Both the position numbers and the translations under genes were made by a program. Below, piece by piece: positions 27,002 to 35,311 of a stretch of DNA of 64,000 nucleotides (its first letter is position 1; each line of letters starts with the position of its first letter). This DNA comes from JAWXCE01 sp033764775 (GTDB lineage: Bacteria; Pseudomonadota; Alphaproteobacteria; Rhizobiales; Rhodomicrobiaceae), in assembly GCA_033764775.1 (NCBI GenBank), contig JANRIQ010000004.1, positions 1-64,000 of the forward strand, in the 5' to 3' direction. Below the pieces are notes generated by a model, which searched no databases, was not told where the DNA came from, and saw only the letters and a list, made by a program, of their open reading frames with translations.

Positions 27002-27547
27002 ATGCGTTTTTTACGCCGGGCGTTTTTGGGAGCGGTCGCCATTCTTGCGATTTTGGCCGGCGCCGCGTTCCTGTTGCCCAAGGACATGACGGTAGAACGC
27101 TCCATAGTGGTCGCCGCTCCGGCCGAGACCATTTTTCCCTATCTCAACAATCCGCGGAAATTCAACGAGTGGTCGCCGTGGATTCCCCGCGATCCGGCCG
27201 CGCGTTACGAGTTCGCCGGGCCTGAGGAGGGCGTGGGCGCGCGCATGACGTGGGCGAGCGAGCGCCCTGACGTTGGTTCGGGGACATCCACGGTCACGGG
27301 CAGCGAGACGCCGACGCTCGTCTTCACCGAGGCGGAGGTCAACGGACTGAAGGCGACGACCAAGCTGGAATTGAGCCCAATCGACCCCGAAACCGCCGTA
27401 ACGTGGACGTTCGAGACCGACCTCGGCAATAACCCGGTCGCCCGCTGGCTCGGCCTTGTCTTTGCGCGCCTCATCGCGCAGGATTACGACGAGGGCCTGG
27501 CTCGGCTAAAGCGGCTGGTCGAGACCGGGTCGGCGGACGCGAAGTGA
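27002..27547 (+). CDS. Membrane-anchored SRPBCC (polyketide-cyclase-like) protein
   Basis: This 181-residue protein has an N-terminal hydrophobic segment (about 5-25) and an SRPBCC fold from about 35. Motifs include IVVAAPAETIFPYLNNPRKFNEWSPW, TWASERPDVGSGT and a long C-terminal helix ARLIAQDYDEGLARLKRLVE. SRPBCC domains bind hydrophobic ligands. The ATG at 27002 follows GGAGAAG at 5-6 bases. It is upstream of nothing obvious and the ligand is unknown. Confidence 0.83.
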   Translation: MRFLRRAFLGAVAILAILAGAAFLLPKDMTVERSIVVAAPAETIFPYLNNPRKFNEWSPWIPRDPAARYEFAGPEEGVGARMTWASERPDVGSGTSTVTGSETPTLVFTEAEVNGLKATTKLELSPIDPETAVTWTFETDLGNNPVARWLGLVFARLIAQDYDEGLARLKRLVETGSADAK

Positions 27548-27604
27548 TCCTCGCAGCGGTTGTCCGGGAGCGCGTCTCGCTCGGAGCGCGCGGCTCACAG
27601 TGCT

Positions 27605-27955
27605 TTACGGCGCGCGGCGGACGACGCCATCCTTGATGAACACTCGGAACGGCGTCGTGCCGCTCGCACCGCCCGTTTTCGCTCGCCAGCGCCCGTTGTC
27701 GCACAGAACGCCGCCCTGCGTCTCCGTCGCGTCGAACTCGACCTCGTTCTCGAAGCGTTGGCCGTCGGGCATCACAGCGGTAAAATCGGTGCGGCACTTG
27801 CCGCCGCTCACCACCGGCTTGTAGCCGTCGATTATTACGCCGCCGCCGCCGGTCGAGGGGAACGGGTTCACGAGCAGCGGCCAGCGGGCGTAGTCTTCCT
27901 GAGCGATGACTGCGGTCGCAACGGCGAGCGCGGGCAGGACGAGCATCAGGCGCAT
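27605..27955 (-). CDS. Small exported protein, function unknown
   Basis: This 116-residue protein has a signal peptide (about 1-18, ending TAVIAQ). The mature part has two Cys (SGGKCRTDF, GGVLCDNGRW) that could form a disulfide, and beta-strand character (FENEVEFDATETQGG, TPFRVFIKDGVVRR). The ATG at 27955 has GGAGAA at six bases; upstream in-frame codons are ignored. No known family is recognised. Confidence 0.7.
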   Translation of the reverse strand: MRLMLVLPALAVATAVIAQEDYARWPLLVNPFPSTGGGGVIIDGYKPVVSGGKCRTDFTAVMPDGQRFENEVEFDATETQGGVLCDNGRWRAKTGGASGTTPFRVFIKDGVVRRAP

Positions 27956-28044
27956 AAGGGTTCTCCATTGTGCTAGCATTGGATACCCGCCCACGGGATA
28001 CTGGGATGCAAATAACATAAACTCGTGAACGGTAACGCTGCTGT

Positions 28045-29256
28045 TCACGGCCGGCGCGCATTCAACAGAATAAAGCATAGCGCCGCCAATCCGCCGAAAA
28101 CGCTCAGCATGAGCAAAGCTGCGGTCACCCCTTGCGTTTCCATGACGTAAGCGAAAGCGAACGGCGCCAACGCCGCCACGAAAAGCCTAACGGCGGTCAG
28201 TTTTCCAAGGCGCGCGCCGTATCCTCCCGCGCCGAACAATGCGAGCGGCACGGTTCCTCGAACAATGCTGGCGAGACCTGATCCAAAGCCCGTGAGAACC
28301 ACAAAAAGAAGCGCTAACGGCCGCCAGTGCGCCCCGCCAAAGGCGACGAGACAGGCGGCGGGCAACATAGCGGAGGCGATAATCGCTAAAGGCACAGGAT
28401 GCAAGTTTTGGCCAAACGACATGTTGAGGATGCGCACCAGCACTTGCGCCGGGCCGAACAAGCTCGCGAGTAAAAGGCTTGCCGATCCTAGACCAAGCGC
28501 TACCAGCAGCGGCGCCATATGGACGAGCAGCGCGGAGAGCACAAATCCGCCCAGCGTGAAGCCGATCATCACCAGCATGAAAGCTTTAGGGCGGTCGGCC
28601 TCAGCTGTTTCTGGGGCGGACGGCGTTGTTTCAGCGCCGCGCCGATTGTGTGCGGGCCCCGCCGTTTTCATGAGGCCGAAGTGGATCGGAAGGCACACGG
28701 CGAGGCGGAGAGCCGCGAAGACGAGGTAGACGTGGCGCCAGCTTGTGAGGTCGTTGAGGAGGCTGGTTAGAGGCCAGAATATGGTCGAGGCGAACCCCGC
28801 GATGAGCGTGAGGTTTGTGATGTCGCGCCGCGCATTTTGGCCGGAAACTTGGGCCAGGGCTGCGAAAGCGGCGTCGTACAAAACCAGGGTGGCGGCGGCT
28901 TCCATTGCTATCAGAGCCACGACAAAGAAAGCGCCCGACGGCGCCAGCGCACTCGCCACGCATGTGGCGGCCGCGGCTGCCGACCCTAGCGCCATGACTT
29001 GACCCGCGCCGAAACGATCAACCCACCGCCCGGAAAAGGGTGCGGCAAGGCCGCCGATCAGCAACGCCGCCGAAAAGGCTGCGTAGGTTTCCGAGAGGCT
29101 CCAGTTGAAGTCTTTTGCGATGCTCGCCGCAAGAATGCTGAAGGCGTAGTAAAGCGTCCCGTATCCAATGACCTGGGTCGCGCCGAGACCGATGACAATC
29201 AGCGTGCTGTTGAGCTGCGGCCGCTCAGGGCCGGCGATGAGGTTAAGCGCGGTCAC
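28045..29256 (-). CDS. MFS transporter
   Basis: This 403-residue protein has 12 predicted transmembrane helices. The loop GRWVDRFGAGQVMALGS after helix 2 matches the conserved MFS motif A (G-x-x-x-D-R-x-G). A central cytoplasmic loop (about 195-215) splits two six-helix halves. The start is GTG at 29256. The substrate cannot be told; the neighbours give no clue. Codon use looks slightly less GC-biased than flanking genes, for example gcgctaac and aagcgct stretches. Confidence 0.88.
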   Translation of the reverse strand: MTALNLIAGPERPQLNSTLIVIGLGATQVIGYGTLYYAFSILAASIAKDFNWSLSETYAAFSAALLIGGLAAPFSGRWVDRFGAGQVMALGSAAAAATCVASALAPSGAFFVVALIAMEAAATLVLYDAAFAALAQVSGQNARRDITNLTLIAGFASTIFWPLTSLLNDLTSWRHVYLVFAALRLAVCLPIHFGLMKTAGPAHNRRGAETTPSAPETAEADRPKAFMLVMIGFTLGGFVLSALLVHMAPLLVALGLGSASLLLASLFGPAQVLVRILNMSFGQNLHPVPLAIIASAMLPAACLVAFGGAHWRPLALLFVVLTGFGSGLASIVRGTVPLALFGAGGYGARLGKLTAVRLFVAALAPFAFAYVMETQGVTAALLMLSVFGGLAALCFILLNARRP

Positions 29257-29289
29257 CGCCGCCCCGCTCCGCCGCAGGGCTCCGCCACG

Positions 29290-30492
29290 CTAGCGAAGGT
29301 TCGCGCAGAAGCGCTGGATGCGCTGGCACGCCTTCTCCAGCACCTCGGTCGAGGTCGCATACGAAATGCGGAAGAATGGCGAGAGGCCGAACGCCGCGCC
29401 GTGCACCACCGCGACGCCCTCGTCCTCAAGGAGCGCGGTCACGAAATCCTCGTCGTTGTTGATGACGCGGCCGCCGGGCGCAGTTTTGCCGAGCGTCCCC
29501 TTGCACGACGGATAGACGTAAAACGCGCCCTCCGGCTTCGGGCATTCGATCCCCTGCGCCTGGTTGAGCATAGAGACGACGAGGTCGCGGCGCTCCTTAA
29601 AGGCGTCGGCGCGGGGCTTCAGGAAGTCCTGCGGGCCGTTCAGCGCCTCGACGCTCGCCCACTGGCTGATGGACGTGGGGTTGGACGTGGATTGCGACTG
29701 CAGCTTGTTCATCGCCTTGATGATCACATCCGGCCCGGCGCAATAGCCGATGCGCCAGCCGGTCATGGCGTAGGCTTTCGAGACGCCGTTCATGGTCAGC
29801 GTGCGGTCGTATAGGCCCGGTTCGACCTGCGCGGGGGAGAAAAACTTGAAGTCGTCGTAGACGAGGTGCTCGTACATGTCGTCCGAGAGCACCCACACAT
29901 GCGGATGGCGCATCAGCACGTCGGTCAGCGCCTTCAACTGTTCGTAGGTGTAAGCGGCGCCTGTCGGGTTCGACGGGTGGTTAAAGATCAGCCATTTCGT
30001 GCGCGGAGTGATCGCCGCCTCCAGCACCTCCGGCTTCAGCTTGAACTGCGTCTCGATGCCCGCCTCCACGATCACGGGCTTGCCGCCCGCGAGCAGCGTC
30101 ATGTCAGGGTACGACACCCAGTACGGCGCAGGGATGATCACCTCGTCGCCGGGGTTCAGGGTCGCCATCAGCGCGTTGTAGATGATCGGCTTGCCGCCAG
30201 GCGACACGAAGCATTGCTCCGGCTTGTAGTCGAGGCCGTTCTCGCGCTTGAACTTGGCGGCGATCGCCTTTTTCAGCTCCGGGATGCCGCCGACATCGGT
30301 GTATTTCGTCTCGCCGCGGCGGATGGCGGCGATGGCGGCTTCCTTGATGTTGTCCGGCGTATCGAAATCCGGCTCGCCCGCTCCAAGCCCAATCACGTCG
30401 CGGCCCTCAGCCTGCAGCGCGCGCGCCTTCATCGACACCGCGATGGTTGGCGATGGTTGCACGCGGTTGAGGGCGTCGGAAATGAAGGCCAT
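29290..30492 (-). CDS. Aspartate aminotransferase (class I, PLP)
   Basis: This 400-residue class I aminotransferase has LGAGEPDFDTPDNIKEAA, NHPSNPTGAAYTYEQL, SDDMYEHLVYDDF and the PLP lysine in MNGVSKAYAMTGWRIGY. The class and length match the AatA-type aspartate aminotransferase of rhizobia, converting aspartate and 2-oxoglutarate to oxaloacetate and glutamate. The ATG at 30492 follows GGAG at 6 bases; the reading frame is open 120 bp further but non-conserved. It is divergent from an unknown gene. Confidence 0.93.
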   Translation of the reverse strand: MAFISDALNRVQPSPTIAVSMKARALQAEGRDVIGLGAGEPDFDTPDNIKEAAIAAIRRGETKYTDVGGIPELKKAIAAKFKRENGLDYKPEQCFVSPGGKPIIYNALMATLNPGDEVIIPAPYWVSYPDMTLLAGGKPVIVEAGIETQFKLKPEVLEAAITPRTKWLIFNHPSNPTGAAYTYEQLKALTDVLMRHPHVWVLSDDMYEHLVYDDFKFFSPAQVEPGLYDRTLTMNGVSKAYAMTGWRIGYCAGPDVIIKAMNKLQSQSTSNPTSISQWASVEALNGPQDFLKPRADAFKERRDLVVSMLNQAQGIECPKPEGAFYVYPSCKGTLGKTAPGGRVINNDEDFVTALLEDEGVAVVHGAAFGLSPFFRISYATSTEVLEKACQRIQRFCANLR

Positions 30493-30623
30493 GGGATGCT
30501 CCGGGGATGACATTTTGACAACCGAAGAAAAAACCCGCTGGACGGCTTTTGCAAGCAAATCTCGCCGCCGCTCGCGATTCGGCGTATGGTGTCGCGCGGT
30601 GATCGGCAACAACGGGGGCGATA

Positions 30624-31478
30624 ATGGCGACGCCGCAGAACTCAGGCGATTCGGAGCAACCGAGAAAGCGCAGCATTTTCCGTCGCATCTACGACTGGTA
30701 CGACACGGTCGACACCTGGCGTGAGCGCATCGACATTCTCATCGGATTGTTCAAGGCCAACACCGTCGCTGCTGGCTCGGCGGCGACCGTCGGCGTGGCG
30801 GCGACGGCGGGCGTCGTCGCAGTTGCGGTCAATCCCGATCTGATCAATTTCCGAACCGAGACGCCGCCTCCAGCTGTGGAACGGCCAATCGAGACGGTCG
30901 CCGCCGTCGCGCCGAAAGTGGAGGTCAAAACCATCCGCTGGGGGAAAGCGGTGGTGTTTCCCGTGAGCGGCGTAGACGGCAAAGGGCGGCGGGCGTCATT
31001 CAACGTCGCCGTGCTGCCGAAGGAGTACACCTGGGCGCGCAAGGATGACCAGCATCTCGCCCGCGACGGCCGCATCCTGACGGACAACGAAATCATGGAG
31101 CTTTTCGCCGAGGATTTCCGCAACGGCCTTGCGCCGTCGGGCGAGGTGATCGCGGTCGGGGTGGCCAGTCAGGAGGGCGACGTGGCGGAGGAGTCGGCGC
31201 GTGCGGCCAGACGATCGGCCAAAGCCGGCGAATGGCTGATGCGGGCGGCCCGGGATGGCGCGGTGGTGTGGCGCTTAAATCTGGGTCAATACAAGGGCAA
31301 GTGCGCTGACGCGGATCGGGGCGACACCAGCTGGCAGCGCCCGGTGATCATGATCGGCGTGGCGGAGGCGGAGGCGGGGGTTGTGTTGAGCGAAGCGCTT
31401 AGTCAGGCGATAGAAGGCAAATCCAATCTGCCGAGCCGGGCCTGCTACTCCAACTTCGAGCTGAGCCGCGCGCCCTGA
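30624..31478 (+). CDS. Uncharacterised protein with a membrane-like segment
   Basis: This 284-residue protein begins with charged residues, then a short aromatic helix (IYDWYDTVDTWRERIDILIGLF), then a hydrophobic Ala/Val/Gly stretch (about 46-70) that could be one membrane segment. A soluble C-terminal half follows, with EWLMRAARDGAVVWRLNLGQYKGKCADADRG and IMIGVAEAEAGVVLSEALSQA. The C-terminal half may be a periplasmic or peptidase-like domain. No known family is recognised. It is divergent from the aminotransferase gene with 131 bp between. Confidence 0.65.
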   Translation: MATPQNSGDSEQPRKRSIFRRIYDWYDTVDTWRERIDILIGLFKANTVAAGSAATVGVAATAGVVAVAVNPDLINFRTETPPPAVERPIETVAAVAPKVEVKTIRWGKAVVFPVSGVDGKGRRASFNVAVLPKEYTWARKDDQHLARDGRILTDNEIMELFAEDFRNGLAPSGEVIAVGVASQEGDVAEESARAARRSAKAGEWLMRAARDGAVVWRLNLGQYKGKCADADRGDTSWQRPVIMIGVAEAEAGVVLSEALSQAIEGKSNLPSRACYSNFELSRAP

Positions 31479-31589
31479 CGATTACGGGATAACCGCAAAT
31501 AGATTGCGCCGTCGTTTTCGACTAAAATCATCCACAGGAAACGTGTATAACTTTCATAAGTTCCAAAAAGCGAGTGACAACGTCGCCGG

Positions 31590-31702
31590 CTCTGCTACAC
31601 CTAATCACGAGCAGAGTTCACCTGCGACCAGCCCTGAAAGATGGTCTGGATCGCAGGGAACGGGTGGCCCTGGAAACTTGTGTCGCGTACCAGGACACCT
31701 GG
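31590..31702 (+). other. Highly structured non-coding stretch (three successive hairpins)
   Basis: Hairpin 1 pairs CTCTGCT (31590-31596) with AGCAGAG (31610-31616). Hairpin 2 pairs CCTGCGACCAG (31621-31631) with CTGG (31646-31649) and TCGCAGG (31651-31657), 11 bp with one bulged A. Hairpin 3 pairs CCTGG (31669-31673) with CCAGG (31690-31694), closed by GGTG/CACC. The CCAGG arm can instead pair with CCTGG at 31698-31702. No convincing gene fills 31479-31854. It could be a small RNA or a 5' leader of the gene at 31855; the class is unknown. Confidence 0.4.
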
Positions 31703-31749
31703 CTCACACACAGCCTTTCTCGCCGCAATTGGTTGCGCTTGGCTTGCGT

Positions 31750-31765
31750 TTCAACTAAAGTTGAA
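31750..31765. promoter_or_regulatory. Palindromic operator-like site
   Basis: TTCAACT-AA-AGTTGAA is a perfect inverted repeat of 7-bp arms with a 2-bp centre, about 90 bp before the ATG at 31855. It could be a transcription-factor site; no factor can be named. Confidence 0.35.
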
Positions 31766-31854
31766 CATCTCTTCACAGCACTCCATATCAGGATTGTAGT
31801 TTGGCCATAAACCGTGGTTAAGCAGCATAGCCTGTGACAACGAGAGCGTCAGCT

Positions 31855-32451
31855 ATGTCGAAACCGTCGCAAGGCATTCGCCGATATGTCTTCCCCTATT
31901 GCGTGATCGGCCGGCAAAGCCCTTTCCTCATGTTCACGCTCGGCGTCCTCAGCGCGCTCATCGCCGCGCGTTTGTGGGACAGCGAGGATCAGCGCCTCCG
32001 TCCGGACCGCGTCATCGGCGTGCGCGACAGCCAGAGCTTTCCGCCTCCCGTACCGGACAACGCCGCGCTTGCGCCCAGCCGGACCTTCGCATCGGCTGAA
32101 ACCGAAACGCTCGTTCTTGACGGCGTGAACGGCGAATTGCTGGCCGACGCCGCGCGGGCCAACGCACCGGCTCGCATGGCCGGCGCCGCGCGCGTCTCCA
32201 TCCGATCGGCGCACAAGCTAAAGGTGGGAGAGGTGCTCAAGCTTGTGGCCGCATCCGGGGCCGAGTTCAGCTTTCGGGTGGCGGACGCATCGCCGATGTG
32301 CATCGCGGCTGACCCCGCCCGAGAGCCTGTGCCCGATGTGGCGCTGGTGGTTTGCGACGGCGAACGCGGCGCGGCGCAGTGGCGTTACGTCATCGAAGCG
32401 GTCGCCGAGCCGCCCCCGAACGCAGCGCACCCGAAACCCCGCTCGCTTTAA
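31855..32451 (+). CDS. Small membrane-anchored protein, function unknown
   Basis: This 198-residue protein has one N-terminal hydrophobic segment (about 24-42, FLMFTLGVLSALIAARLW). A soluble part follows with two Cys (SPMCIAADP, ALVVCDGERG). A proline-rich linker (SQSFPPPVPDN) sits just after the membrane segment. The ATG at 31855 is chosen over a GTG seven codons upstream because no ribosome-binding site precedes that GTG. No family is recognised. It lies downstream of the structured stretch and converges with the GT39 gene by 4 nt. Confidence 0.65.
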   Translation: MSKPSQGIRRYVFPYCVIGRQSPFLMFTLGVLSALIAARLWDSEDQRLRPDRVIGVRDSQSFPPPVPDNAALAPSRTFASAETETLVLDGVNGELLADAARANAPARMAGAARVSIRSAHKLKVGEVLKLVAASGAEFSFRVADASPMCIAADPAREPVPDVALVVCDGERGAAQWRYVIEAVAEPPPNAAHPKPRSL

Positions 32452-33947
32452 CGAACCGCAGCTCGTTCTTTATAGCCGGTCAACTTGAAGAAGTAGACGC
32501 GGCGAGCTCCCGCAGCGCCGGCCAGCGTATCTTTGGTCGCGACCAACTCAACCGTTTCGAAGAATTGAGACAAGCGAGCCGCCTTGGGCTTGAACGACAC
32601 GAACAGGATCGGCTCGGGCGTGCCCGCCGTGACAGGCCGGGAAAGCTCGAAATGGTCGCGCGGCGCGCCATCCCGCAAGGCGACGATGGGCGCCCCGCTC
32701 TTCATATAATAAATCAGTTCCGCCGTCAGCGAGCGTTTGTCCACCGCCACGGCCTTGAAGCCGCCCGCGGCGACCTGAGCGTCCGCTTCCTCGGCGAGCG
32801 CGCGCCAGCCAAGCACCCTTTCATAGGGATCAAAGCCGCCGGGAAGCGAGAAGCGCCCAGCCCCGGCGTTGCCGATCCCGATGAGTATGAGCGCCGCCAC
32901 GTGCAGCGCCAGCGACCCCGCCAGCAGGCGCTCATAGCCCCGCCGCAACAGCTCCACCGAGACGAAAATCACCGCAGCGACGTAAGCGACAGCGGCCCAG
33001 TTGGCGTGCGCCCGCGACAGAAACGCCTGCGCCGTGATGACGAGGATGACGGGCACGGAGAACGAGATCAGCAGCTTTTGCGTGTCGGTGAGCGGCTCGC
33101 GGCGCAGCCGCCAGAGCGCCCACAGGAACGCGGCGAACAAAATCGCGCCGAAAACCCCGGTCTGCGCGGCGAAAAACTCCAGCGCGCTTCCCGGGTTGAC
33201 CAGCGATCCGCTCCATTTGGCGTTGTCGGCGGTGTGGGCGAAGGTGGCGAACTGGTTCTGCGCGTTCCACACCATGTTCGGCGCGACGACAAGGCCGGCG
33301 ATGGCCAGCGCCGCGTACAGGCGCGGGTCGCGCAGCATGGCGCGGCCCTTGTCCGTCCACAGCGCATAGACCAGCGCGCAGCCAAGGAAGTAGACCATGG
33401 CGTATTTCGACAGGAGGCCGAAACCGAGCGCAAGGCCGAGGACGACGGCGGCCGCCCAGCTGCGTGTCTCAAGCAGGACGATGAAGACGAGAAGCGCGGC
33501 GGCCCAGAAAAACAAGAGCGGCACATCCGTGGAGATCAGCCCCGCAGAAAACGAAACGCCGGGCAGCGTCGCGTAGCCAAGCGCCGACCAGAACGCCGCC
33601 CGCTCCGAGAACAGCCTGCGGGCGATGAGGAACACGAGAAAGGCGGTCGCCGCATGCAGGATGGGCGAAGACAGGCGCACGCAAAACTCCCCGTCGCTCC
33701 CGCAAAGGGCCGTCGTGCCGCCGATGAGCCAGGCGATCAGCGGCGGCTTCGAGTAATAGCCGAGCGCCGGCTCCTGCGACCACGCCCAATATTGCGCTTC
33801 GTCGAAAAACAGCTCGGTGTTGGACGCGTAGAGCGCCCCGATGCGCCAGATCAAAAGGGCGCAAAGCGCCGCCGCGGTCCACAGCGCATAGGGAGCGGCG
33901 ACGCCGTCTGCGTCGTCTGTCCATTCCGCCGAGGATCGTTTTTTCAT
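32448..33947 (-). CDS. GT39-like (ArnT/PMT-type) membrane glycosyltransferase
   Basis: This 499-residue protein has about 11 transmembrane segments. The first periplasmic loop contains ELFFDEAQYWAWSQEPALGYYSKPPLIAWLIG, the DE-containing catalytic loop of GT39/GT83-type transferases such as ArnT. These use a polyprenyl-phosphate sugar and act on the periplasmic side, often on lipid A or glycoproteins. It is divergent from the GT2 gene, 149 bp apart, with LAB_N and PAP2 genes beyond. A role in lipid A or lipid-linked sugar decoration is inferred from this cluster. Confidence 0.87.
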   Translation of the reverse strand: MKKRSSAEWTDDADGVAAPYALWTAAALCALLIWRIGALYASNTELFFDEAQYWAWSQEPALGYYSKPPLIAWLIGGTTALCGSDGEFCVRLSSPILHAATAFLVFLIARRLFSERAAFWSALGYATLPGVSFSAGLISTDVPLLFFWAAALLVFIVLLETRSWAAAVVLGLALGFGLLSKYAMVYFLGCALVYALWTDKGRAMLRDPRLYAALAIAGLVVAPNMVWNAQNQFATFAHTADNAKWSGSLVNPGSALEFFAAQTGVFGAILFAAFLWALWRLRREPLTDTQKLLISFSVPVILVITAQAFLSRAHANWAAVAYVAAVIFVSVELLRRGYERLLAGSLALHVAALILIGIGNAGAGRFSLPGGFDPYERVLGWRALAEEADAQVAAGGFKAVAVDKRSLTAELIYYMKSGAPIVALRDGAPRDHFELSRPVTAGTPEPILFVSFKPKAARLSQFFETVELVATKDTLAGAAGARRVYFFKLTGYKERAAVR

Positions 33948-34096
33948 GCCGCAAAGCTCGCGCCGCGCTGATGGGAAGGCGGCGGCGCGCTGGCCGCCTC
34001 CTCGTAAACTACACCTTGATTTAACGGGTTGTGCCCCGCCGTGGAAGCCTTTAATGAGGTTTTCATGGGCGAAGGGGTTCGCGCGACGAGGCCGTT

Positions 34097-34909
34097 ATGA
34101 GAATCACCGTGGTCATTCCAGCCCTCAACGAAGAGGGCAATATCGGCCGGCTGGTCGATGAGACTTTCGCGGTAATGCCCGACCACGACCTCGCCGCAGT
34201 GATCGTGGTCGACGACGCCAGCACCGACGGCACCCCCGCCGAACTCGCCTCCCTCGCCCGGCGGCACGCCAAATTCCGCTACCTGAGGCACGACGCGCGC
34301 TCCGGCCAGAGCTGCGCGGTGCGCACCGGCGTCTGGGCGGCCTCCAGCCCCATCATCGCCACCATGGACGGCGATGGACAGAACGATCCCGCCGACATCA
34401 TGTCGCTCGTGGCCAAACTCGGGCCGCGTCCGGGTGAAGGCGCGGCGCTCGTCGGCGGCGTGCGGGTCAAGCGCAAGGCGGAAGCCTCCAAGCGGCTCGC
34501 GTCCATCGCGGCCAACAAAATCCGCGGCGCCCTGTTCAAGGACAACTGCCCGGACTCCGGCTGCGGAGTGAAGGTGTTCTGGCGCGACGCTTATATCCGC
34601 CTGCCCTTCTTCTCCACGCTGCACCGCTTCATGCCCGCCATGTTCCAGACCTACGGCCACCGCGTCGATTACGCCCCTGTGAACGATCGCCCCCGCGTCA
34701 CGGGTCAATCAAAATACACCAATTGGGGGCGGGCGCTTGTCGGCGCCTACGACCTTCTTGGCGTCGTGTGGCTCATGAGGCGCACCAAAACGCCGCGCAT
34801 TGTGGCGGACTCAGGCGTCGCGAGGGCCACGGCCAGCGGGATCCAGACCGCGCCGGCGTCCCGCTCGCCGGTCGCGCATGTGAATGGATACAACGCCGCA
34901 GGCGAGTAG
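34097..34909 (+). CDS. GT2 glycosyltransferase, DPM1/ArnC-like
   Basis: This 270-residue cytoplasmic GT-A enzyme has VVIPALNEEGNIGRLVDE, the VVDDASTDGTPAEL loop, and the MDGDGQNDP (DxD) motif. The motif set and length match dolichyl-phosphate-mannose synthase-type enzymes that load a sugar onto polyprenyl phosphate. It would supply the donor for the adjacent GT39 transferase. The C-terminal 30 residues are low complexity. It is followed by LAB_N and PAP2 genes. Confidence 0.88.
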   Translation: MRITVVIPALNEEGNIGRLVDETFAVMPDHDLAAVIVVDDASTDGTPAELASLARRHAKFRYLRHDARSGQSCAVRTGVWAASSPIIATMDGDGQNDPADIMSLVAKLGPRPGEGAALVGGVRVKRKAEASKRLASIAANKIRGALFKDNCPDSGCGVKVFWRDAYIRLPFFSTLHRFMPAMFQTYGHRVDYAPVNDRPRVTGQSKYTNWGRALVGAYDLLGVVWLMRRTKTPRIVADSGVARATASGIQTAPASRSPVAHVNGYNAAGE

Positions 34910-34930
34910 CAGACGGCAAAGGAGCGCCGG

Positions 34931-35311
34931 ATGGGCGAGTGGTTTGCAGGTTTCGCCGCAGAGATCGGCCGGTGGTGGACCACAGTCCCCACCGTGGAGA
35001 TTATCTGGCTCACCATCGGCTTCGGCGCGCAGATGATGTTCTCCATGCGCTTTCTCGTGCAGTGGATCGCGAGCGAACGGGCGCGTGAGAGCATCGTGCC
35101 CGAGACATTCTGGTATTTCAGCTTCGTCGGCGGGCTGATGATGCTCACCTACGCCGTCTACCGCAAAGACCCCGTATTCATCCTGGGGCAGGCGCTCGGC
35201 CTCGTCGTTTATTCTCGCAATATTTATCTCATTTGGCGCAACAAGAGGTTGAACGCCGAGGTGAGCAAACGCCTGAGCAGGGCGAGCGCCGGCTTCAAAC
35301 CCGCCGAGTGA
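34931..35311 (+). CDS. LAB_N (lipid A biosynthesis N-terminal domain) protein
   Basis: This 126-residue protein has about three hydrophobic helices and the LAB_N signature FGAQMMFSMRFLVQWIASER, ESIVPETFWYFSFVGGLMM and LGQALGLVVYSRNIYLIW. The domain occurs alone next to glycosyltransferase genes or fused to LpxB; its role is unclear and may be lipid-substrate related. GGAG precedes the ATG. Its stop overlaps the PAP2 start by 4 nt (GTGA). Confidence 0.92.
   Translation: MGEWFAGFAAEIGRWWTTVPTVEIIWLTIGFGAQMMFSMRFLVQWIASERARESIVPETFWYFSFVGGLMMLTYAVYRKDPVFILGQALGLVVYSRNIYLIWRNKRLNAEVSKRLSRASAGFKPAE

Noticed and set aside
28045..28078. Longer start for the small exported protein, overlapping the MFS gene end
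   Set aside because: The ATG at 27955 has a good ribosome-binding site and opens a signal peptide; the upstream part does not.
31526..31560. TCATCCACA and GTGTATAAC, similar to DnaA boxes, in an AT-rich patch
   Set aside because: Each has mismatches and there is no cluster of boxes or origin gene nearby, so an origin is not supported.
31504..31810. Two short open frames in the gene-free stretch before 31855
   Set aside because: They have no ribosome-binding site, no recognisable domain, and overlap the strong hairpins.
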